Shown piece by piece: positions 57,384-64,000 of a DNA stretch of 64,000 nucleotides. Both the position numbers and the translations under genes were made by a program. The DNA comes from Lindgomyces ingoldianus (taxonomy: Eukaryota > Ascomycota > Dothideomycetes > Pleosporales > Lindgomycetaceae), in NCBI RefSeq assembly GCF_010093535.1, contig NW_022985172.1, forward strand, positions 414,263 to 478,262. Reading direction: 5' to 3'. The stretch's first letter is position 1. Each line of letters starts with the position of its first letter. The notes beneath the pieces were generated by a model that saw only the letters and a program-made list of their open reading frames with translations, did not search any database and was not told the origin of the DNA.

Positions 57384-58272
57384 CTAGCCGCCGCCCTCCA
57401 GCGACTCATCTCTATGCAAGTTCTGCAAATGCCTCAAAAGATTATCCTTCCTTGAAAAACTCTTCTCGCAGAATTGACAGGGATGAGCCGCTTTGGCAGA
57501 GACTATCGAGGTGGCGTGGTGTTTGGACATGATATGGCGGTTTAAATCGGCTCGCAATCCGAATGGCTTTTGGCTACACATGGTACATTGGTATCGTGGA
57601 TTATGTGTGCGGTACATATGCTTCCTGCCCTGCTATCAACGAGGCGCCATTTAAGAGGCACACAAGGACGTGGGCAGTTCAATGAACGGTGATAGCTTAC
57701 CTCCTTTCAAACTCTTTGGCAAAGGATTTAGCGCAATTCGGGCAGGCAAAGACTCGCTTTGGATGTCTCTCGTGGCTGTTCTCGACGTCTGTCCCGGTAG
57801 ACGGACTAGCGGTAGTTGTAGAGCTGTCGAAATTCTGCGTACTGGGAGAATTTTCCGAGTGGGGATCTCTTTCAATGGATGAGAGATCGACTCCGGATAG
57901 GGTTTCGTCGCAGGAGGACGGCAGCTCTGGCCAAATGGATGATGGAGCGCTCGGATGTGGCCTGGAGAAAATCACTGGGTTCAATTCGAACTCAAGTAAA
58001 AGTGGAGAAATAAATTCAGAAGTAGGGGTTGAGATCACGTTTCTTAAGATTAGAACGTATTCGTAGGGTTAATATCCCTGCCAATCGGCACCCAACTCTG
58101 CGATCATCCAACGCTGGAATAATCGATTTGAGAGTAAGAGAGCGTGAGGCTCGCTCTTTATGTCATCTTGAGGCATACCGCACGACTCGGACGAGTCGCT
58201 TATTGCCGATCGTGTCAGCATGCAAGGCTGAAGCACGCAAGAAAAGAAACGAGCCCTAATTGGGAGCGGCAT
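57384..58272 (-). CDS. C2H2 zinc-finger protein, putative transcription factor
   Basis: Exons proposed: 58097-58272, 57701-58042 and 57384-57624, with introns 58043-58096 (54 nt, less usual GTTGGG donor) and 57625-57700 (76 nt, GTAAGC donor), giving about 252 aa. The last two exons are well supported; the first is chosen because exon 2 has no ATG. Three C2H2 fingers lie at the C-terminus: CPNC...HMYRTH (joined across the last splice), CTMC...HIMSKHH and CQFC...HLQNLH. A Ser/Thr/Pro-rich acidic region precedes them (SSTTTASPSTGTDVE). It probably binds DNA in the nucleus. It lies between copies 1 and 2 of the small membrane-protein family, but nothing shows that it regulates them. Confidence 0.72.
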
Positions 58273-59008
58273 ACCGTGACGTCCTTCCAAGTCCTCCGAA
58301 AAAGAAAATAGAAGTCTACACACAACCGCCTGAAGATAAAGGCTTAGAAATGTTAACTTGTGCAGAAAAGGGTTGTATCGCTTGCTGAAGAAACAAACAA
58401 CATATTTGCAGCACAGCCATAGGTTAGGTACACATGACAGAAGTGTGGCTGTGTTGCTTCCAGTCTTCTATTAATTAATATCTGGATTCTTGACCGGTGA
58501 AATGCCTCCGCTCGAGCGCCCAAATCAGCCCTTCAAGCCAGAACACTGATAGGTTCCACAGTCCCCCCCATTCTGCCAAGAAAATATTACGAAGCTGTGC
58601 CCCTAATCTGTCACGAGCGCTTTTCTTCAAGATATGGACGTACGCTAGGACACGTATTTGGTTTAGCTCCGTGCCTTCTCGTCTACCCCACACCCCGGAC
58701 AATGGATCACCTTCGATCTATACAAACTGAGAGGGCGGCATGCATTCATCTTCTGAAGCAGACCGATTCCGTTCTTCTCCTTTCCAACCCATGAATGACC
58801 ATGGTGCAACAATCTTTCTTGAGTTGTCCGCCTACCAAGTTCCACGTTCTGCAAGTCCAACAGGCGCGATTTTATTGCCCCCCCCCCCAAAACTTGCTGC
58901 GTTCAAAACGATATAGTTAAACCCATGGGTCTTCGATGGAAAGTTCCTCGCCTGGAAAATTTTAATCTCCGCTCCTTTCAAAGATTTCATTAGTTCTCAC
59001 TCGTCGCC
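58273..59008. other. Divergent intergenic region
   Basis: The region lies between the minus-strand zinc-finger gene and copy 2, with both promoters expected. It has a run of ten or more C at about 58879-58888. No gene is supported. Confidence 0.45.
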
Positions 59009-59543
59009 ATGCCCACTCTTCCTCAAACAAACACCACATCGACGTCTCCTGAATATATCAGGATCCATGCAAACGGTGAAAACAATGCCCAGTGCCTCCT
59101 CTTCAACATCCTAATGCTTTTTCTTGCCGTCGCAACCCTTGTGGTTGAATTCCTACATTTCCGACTTAAGCAGCGGAAGCGTTTTGAGAAACGGACTCAA
59201 GGTCTCAGTCTCGAACGACTCACAGAATGCACCTGTCCAGACACGTCTCGCACAGACTGTCAGGGTGTCTCATATATGCTGTCCAAGAAAATGAAGCCAT
59301 CAATATGTAAGAGGCTGACCTTGAACAGCTTACGAAAGAAGCTCCACACTAGTTAAAACTTTCGATTCTAGTAGGAAGATGAACGAGCTTAACGCTCGGT
59401 GGGGGAGTGACGAGAGACTCCTAAGCCAGGCCACCTCTTCCAGCCGGGAGCTAAAACCCATGACATGTCCGAGATCATTCTTATGCCTCATAGCAAGTTA
59501 TAGAGTATTCAGGATCATAATAGCCCGAGGTGGAGTCCAGTGA
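59009..59543 (+). CDS. Small single-pass membrane protein, tandem family copy 2
   Basis: Exons 59009-59264 and 59329-59543, with intron 59265-59328 (64 nt, phase 1, CTGAC branch), giving about 156 aa. Layout as copy 1: Met-Pro start, Thr/Ser/Asn-rich N-terminus, TM helix FNILMLFLAVATLVVEFLHF, basic RLKQRKRFEKR, then a tail with a CTCPDTSRTDC Cys pair before the intron. Exon 2 contains SSRKMNELNARWGSDERLL, matching the post-stop frame of copy 1. The exon-1 frame also reads through the donor to a stop at 59356, so the intron is supported by family comparison, not by need. Unknown function. Confidence 0.65.
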
Positions 59544-60075
59544 TGCCTTCGCCCTAGCCTTGTGCCTTACATAGCCAATTGGGCCCTGAAACGTAATCGA
59601 ATTCCTCCCTAACCACCTAGTCACTGATAAGAGCACATCGGAAACCCATCCTAGGCGGTCGAAGGCCTTTCTTATTCCACGTGCCTTCCACGGGCCATGA
59701 TTGCGGTTGGGGTTGGTAAGTTTATACTCCTGCTTGTCTAGTTGACACTCCGCGACAAAGATTGCTCTCTCCCAAGCACCATACGAATATGGCGTTCTTT
59801 CCAGCTGAGCGGCCTATCTGTACCTAGCGTGCGCAATGTCAAGGAGCCATGGCATTGGACGAGAGTGAGGCGCACTCGTTCCCCAGATCGTTTCCTATCA
59901 ACTTTTCCCCCAGTTTAGTCGATCTTCTGCCGACTTGGACAGATATGAGATTGTGGGGAATGATTTGCGAGGGTCATTATTTACAGCATAAAACCGCCGC
60001 TTGGAGTTCCGATAATTGTCTCCTCTCAACTTTCAGGCGCTCCGCTAAATCAAGCCTTGTGTGCAATTTCAAAGC
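59544..60075. other. Intergenic between copies 2 and 3
   Basis: No gene is supported. It probably contains the promoter of copy 3. Confidence 0.4.
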
Positions 60076-60556
60076 ATGCCAGCCATTTTTCAAACCTGCA
60101 CGAGGTATATTTCTCCTCTACCGCCTGTAGGTTTGTCGGTACCTTCGCAGTTGGACAAGTAAAAACACTGACAATTCTCTTCAACATCGAATCCATTCTT
60201 TTTACAGCTTCACTCTTTGCGGCATATCTCCACTTCAGACACCAAAAACAGGGAGATAGGGGACCAATTATCGAGGGGGCCAATTCGCCACACACCCAGA
60301 GGTTTTACTATCTATTTAGAGTTGTAATGTTAACAATGATGACCAGATACCCTTCCAACCTCGACTACATGCCTAGATTTCCCAGGAAATCGTAACCAAG
60401 AGAAGTGAGGTATTGATACTGGATACACCCAGTCCACCAGCGGCGGTATCAAAAGGCGCGAAACCACAAGAGATTAAAGAAGTGCTTGAGAAACTGGAGG
60501 TGAATTTTGACACTCTAAGTCGACGATTAGAATCACTAAGTCTTTGGAATAAATAA
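60076..60556 (+). pseudogene. Small single-pass membrane protein, tandem family copy 3, frame-broken
   Basis: An ATG at 60076 starts MPAIFQTCT, like the Met-Pro starts of the other copies. The TM part with the family signature (LFNIESILFTASLFAAYLHF, about 60177-60240) lies in another frame, shifted near 60110-60140. A 26-nt GT...AG stretch there (60117-60142) would restore the frame, but it is too short for a normal intron. Without the shift the distance from Met to the signature equals that of the other copies. Downstream, after a probable intron between about 60300 and 60370, an in-frame tail (VLEKLEVNFDTLSRRLESL) reads to TAA at 60554-60556 and predicts a coiled coil. Either a recent pseudogene or a copy with unusual splicing. 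Confidence 0.55.
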
Positions 60557-61700
60557 GGAGGCGAAATTTGAGAGGTCTCTAGACAGTGAGCCTATGGCTC
60601 TGGCTTTTCCGTGAAACCAGGGGTGTCAGCAGTCCAGGTCCACGGGCGAGGAAGGGAGAAGGTCTTAATAGAGGAATGTTGTGATCTGTGGACACCGGAA
60701 GTGTTCCATGTACCTACAGCAAAAGGTAAGAATGAAGACCATTGGTGGTGAAACCTATCTACGAACCGTAATCAGTCCCCTAATTCCATACTCCAGACGG
60801 CTGGCGAAGTCACTCTCCCCTACTGACAAAACCCAAAAGGCATATAAGTGAAGAACGCTATAATGTTCTTTGTGTATCTCCAGCTCACGCTTTGTAAGAG
60901 AGTCTTCCAGGTAGCGCTTAGCAACAGTCCCACTCTGGCCTTTGTAGTGATAGAGTAATTGCTCAGCCCAAACACGACCTTTTACTTCATCAGTATTGAT
61001 GTGGGCTAGTATCAACGGGAACGAGTTGTATCCTGTATTGTGGTCCACTAGGTTCAGCAGCGTGATTTATGGTTAACCAAAGTACCATTGAAGCGGATCG
61101 CTTGTTCCAGTGTCTCTCCAGAGAATGTGCACGCATTTTGGAGCTCCTCAGGGTTGCAAATCGGGGTGCATGACGTGACGACTGTGTGTATGTCCAGAAA
61201 ATGCTCGTCGCGTCCAAGAGCCATAGATTAACGGTAGCCGCGTGTTGTTGTACACCCTGCCTTAAACGGTTGGGAGCACCCATATTCTATGGCTTCATCC
61301 TTCAAGGAACGAGGCCTTTGGAGCCGATTCCTTGCATTCTCCACGTGCAGGTGGAGGACGCAAGTCAAGTCCAACGAGGCAGAGTATTCTGTGCTTGCGG
61401 GCAGTAGGCGTGGCAGTGCATATCTCAATAGAGCTCGAAGGCCAGAGATCCGTCCGTAGCTTGGCATGTTCAAGCGCAAATCCTTCGAGGCATCAACCAG
61501 TCGCTGTTCCAAGGGACAATACGGGGCCTTGAAACAAAAAGATTCCGGATCTGGCTAAATGAAGAGCGAGACGTGCATGAGCGTGCTTTGGCCACCAAGC
61601 GGATACGAGAATGCACGTAGTGTACATGGTCGGTGCACTGCAAGGGTGCGCGGCAATTGTCAGCTTGTGAACTAAACCGATTTTTGTCTTTCTTTACATA
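60557..61700. other. Intergenic between copy 3 and the transposon relic
   Basis: Only short overlapping frames (such as 60755-61048, 60990-61283 and 61228-61512, all minus) without recognisable domains. No gene is supported. Confidence 0.4.
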
Positions 61701-62396
61701 CAAATTTCAGTACTTTGTGTGACCGCCCTGGGTATTAATCACAGCCTAACATCTCTCTAGCATACTTGCAATAAGCTCCTTAAGAAGCCCATTAGCAATT
61801 AAGTGCAAAGCTTCCTATACTATACTACGTAGTTCTTCTTAATATAGTCCTTTATCTTATTCTAAACTGTTTTAATTAGATTAAGATTAGATAAGAACGC
61901 TAGCTAAGTAATAGGATAGATTGTTCTCTTAAAAGCTTTGGAATTATATAGGCTGCAGTATGCGCTGGAGCCCCATCCTGCATAAATTGTAGCTAAGGAT
62001 TTATACGCAACTAGCTATTAACAAGCAGGACAACCTGCTTATAATAGCTCTCCTTGTTAATACTCTTCTACTCCTTTTTCTAGAACAGGCAAGGACCTTT
62101 CTAGGACCTAGAGAAGCTGCTCTAGAACATTTAGCCTTATTTCCTACAAAGCTTCTCTACTATACAGGTCTTATTAAGCTCCTCTCTAGGCCTCCTTATT
62201 ACCCACTTCTTCCTGTGCCTGCTGCTAGTGACCTATGTCTTATCACTCCATAGAATCATCTTCCACTGGCTAGGCTGCCAGTTAACATGATCCTGTGCCC
62301 ACTAGTATTAAGCCTACTTATTAGCATTAGAGAGAGGAGGCTTAGCTAGAGCTACTTAGCGTAAATACTCTCTCTTGCAAAGAGCATAGCAAATAG

Positions 62397-62401
62397 TGTA
62401 T
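62397..62401. repeat. Target-site duplication, left copy (TGTAT)
   Basis: Five bases directly before the solo LTR, repeated exactly at 62994-62998. Confidence 0.85.
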
Positions 62402-62993
62402 TGTTACAATCCTTGCTTCGTGAAGCACTCGGGTCTGGTGATGTTCCTAGGTGGGAAGTAGGACGGATAGTAGGGGCCAATCCGGTAGGGTGTACAGTCC
62501 TACGTACAGGCTATTGGGCTAATGGAGGGTGTTATAGGGAGACCGGATCGTGGTTTGCCCTTAATGCGGCAGTAGGGTGGCCGGGTCAAACGGTCCTTGC
62601 GGACAGGGTTGGAGGTATATATGGTGCAAGATATACAGATAGTATTACAGCTCTTCGGAAAGCTGAATGCTACTCAGTCTATGTAAGAATAAACTAAACG
62701 TTGAACACGCCTCCCAAAGGTTGTTCAATGTGGAAACTATATACATGTGTGGGGGACGCCAAGGCGAGCTGGACGAGCCCACACGAGCCTGCCAAGCAGG
62801 GCTCGCTGAGCTCCCCTGGGCTCGTGGGATTCGCGTCCTATCTTCCTATTGGACGACGCATTCTTCCAAGGTCTCGGGTAGTCGTGCTACCTCCGCGTCC
62901 TCCGCTTGGTCTGTAAGCGAGTCCTGCTCCAACCGTACCATATTGTGGAGCATCCTAGGTGGAGTTACGCTGGTCCAACCGTAGACCGTAACA
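62402..62993. mobile_element. Solo LTR (592 bp) of an LTR retrotransposon
   Basis: The block begins TGTTAC and ends GTAACA (a perfect 6-bp terminal inversion with the canonical TG...CA ends) and is flanked on both sides by the 5-bp duplication TGTAT. It is clearly richer in G+C than the AT-rich transposon around it, so it inserted later and escaped most of the mutation. No gag/pol sequence is present, as expected after LTR-LTR recombination. Confidence 0.88.
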
Positions 62994-62998
62994 TGTAT
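62994..62998. repeat. Target-site duplication, right copy (TGTAT)
   Basis: Five bases directly after the solo LTR, matching 62397-62401. Confidence 0.85.
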
Positions 62999-63240
62999 TT
63001 GCCAACGCTAAAGTGTGCAAATAGACTATTAGTAGGGTCTTAAAAGCTTATCTACTGTAAAGCTTGTAATTAAGTAACATATGCTATAAGCTTGTTAACT
63101 TAAGTATTGCTAAGCTCTAAGAGTTAACTAGATTGTTATTTTAGCGTAACGCGTTTACAGGCAATTGCGTAGGCAACCTGTCTATAAGTGACTTTAAGGA
63201 GGTCTGTAATAAACTGTTGTGTATGACTAGCTAGACGTAG

Positions 63241-63644
63241 GGTCTGCACTTGGAGGCGTTTGTCGCGAGAGAGGTATCAGTGGCGGGGGGTGGATGGTGG
63301 AGGCATCTTGATCATGTGGATAGAGAGCGCATTGTTGACTGAGAGACTCAGGTACGCGACTTTGCATACAAAATTATATAGTATTAGGTGTATTTTTGTC
63401 AATAGGGGAAGTTTGTATTCTCCGTCGCGCACCCCTGCAATGCACCGACCAGGTGCACCTTGCGCCACAGTAACCGTACCCTGGGAGCAAAAGGTCAGCC
63501 TTTTTGTTCGCTCTTGGGGATTGTACTGCTTATAATAAGGACAGTCCTTTCGTGCTTCCGTTCGACTCAACTCAGCATCGAATTAACCTTCCGTCATTTA
63601 GCCTTCGTCTTTAGCTCGTTCCCAAAGCCCCACTCGTGGCGACC
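63241..63644. other. Promoter region of copy 4
   Basis: The stretch lies between the transposon relic and copy 4 of the small membrane-protein family. No gene is supported. Confidence 0.45.
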
Positions 63645-64000
63645 ATGCCTGCCGTGTGGACTAATAGTACCTCAACGCCACCCATTGGATCGATAGCCAA
63701 TCAAGATCAAGGCTCGTTTCAGTCAATCTTCTTCAACATACTCTCCATATCGTTCGCCGCTGCGTCGGTGGTGATTGCATATCTCCATCTTCGAGCAGCA
63801 CGTCAAGAACAAATAAGACAACATGATCCAGTGAATGAAGATGCCTCGGAGCACACAGACAGTGCTCGAAGAATCGGAGGGCAAGGTATGTTTTCAGTTT
63901 GAAAAAACAATAAGAAGAATATAACTTAAAAGCGTGCAGAACATCGTTTAGAAGTCCAGTCGGAGGATATAGAGACAGGAAGCATGTCCTCTATTGCAGT
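63645..64000 (+). CDS. Small single-pass membrane protein, tandem family copy 4 (3' end outside window)
   Basis: Exon 1 is 63645-63885 (241 nt, same length as exon 1 of copy 1). The intron is 63886-63939 (54 nt, phase 1) and exon 2 is open from 63940 to the window end. ATG 63645 was chosen for the Met-Pro start; an in-frame GTG lies just upstream. N-terminus NSTSTPP, Asn/Ser-rich; TM helix FNILSISFAAASVVIAYLHL; basic RAARQEQIRQH; acidic tail. Exon 2 reads LEVQSEDIETGSMSSIA, comparable with FELDSSAIESG in copy 1. Frame, start and signature are intact, so this is the copy most likely to be functional. Unknown function. Confidence 0.72.

Larger units (their letters stand above)
61704..63240 (-). 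mobile_element. Mutated Tc1-like DNA transposon relic, interrupted by a solo LTR
   Basis: The minus strand carries the remains of a Tc1/mariner-superfamily transposase at about 62395-61715, full of stops but with family landmarks in order: KREYLR-like helix, ALAKPPLS (about 62340), WKMILWSD (first catalytic Asp region, about 62255), FMQDGAPAHTAAYIIP (second Asp of the DDE triad, about 61990-61940), and a terminal INTQGGHTK (about 61715). The left end TACTTTGTGTGACCGCCC (about 61710) looks like a terminal repeat; the matching right end was not found. The sequence is AT-rich with many TA dinucleotides, as expected after RIP. The part to 63240 is placed here by its AT-rich composition and because the solo LTR splits one continuous sequence. 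Confidence 0.75.

Noticed and set aside
58879..58888. Poly-C run
   Set aside because: Simple homopolymer; no function inferred.
1..64000. tRNA, rRNA, CRISPR array, bacterial-type promoters and operons
   Set aside because: No cloverleaf with a credible B-box, no regularly spaced identical repeats, and the gene structures are eukaryotic.

Overview
The window is nuclear DNA of a filamentous ascomycete (Pezizomycotina). The evidence is genes split by 46-103 nt GT-AG introns with CTAAC/CTGAC-like branch points, a highly reducing fungal polyketide synthase, an AYG1-type hydrolase, fungal-type secreted peptidases, and AT-rich transposon remains. The gene set would fit Leotiomycetes, but that is only an impression. 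I found no tRNA, rRNA or CRISPR.

0-22 kb looks like the flank of a secondary-metabolite cluster. The 3' two thirds of a highly reducing PKS (DH-MT-ER-KR-ACP, seven visible exons) enters from the left edge. It is followed on the minus strand by a small membrane-anchored protein, a decayed wax-synthase-like membrane O-acyltransferase (stops and frameshifts), a complete AYG1-like alpha/beta hydrolase, a 543-aa proline-rich membrane protein and a cytochrome P450. A plus-strand 373-aa protein and a minus-strand HMT1-type ABC half-transporter close the block. PKS, hydrolase, acyltransferase, P450 and transporter would form a coherent pathway; co-regulation is inference.

22-36 kb has a 678-aa nuclear-type Cys-rich protein, a LAMTOR1/Ego1-like lipid-anchored protein (three exons), a decayed minus-strand gene built from about 19-residue repeats (29.4-31.7 kb), and a conserved small Cys-rich protein at 35.5 kb. 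36-45 kb is gene-poor: a decayed minus-strand gene (41.7-42.9 kb) and a degenerate 33-39 bp minisatellite (44.2-44.9 kb).

45-54 kb carries two secreted peptidases on the minus strand, an S10 serine carboxypeptidase (four exons) and an astacin-type M12A metallopeptidase (three exons), then a four-TM MARVEL-like protein.

56-64 kb holds the most unusual content: four related small single-pass membrane proteins, all on the plus strand. Each has a Met-Pro start, a short Asn/Thr/Ser-rich N-terminus, a TM helix with an FNI...YLHFR-type signature and, in three of them, a phase-1 intron after the tail. One copy appears frameshifted and one has an early stop. A C2H2 zinc-finger gene lies between copies 1 and 2, and a solo LTR with perfect 5-bp target duplication sits inside a mutated Tc1-like transposon between copies 3 and 4.
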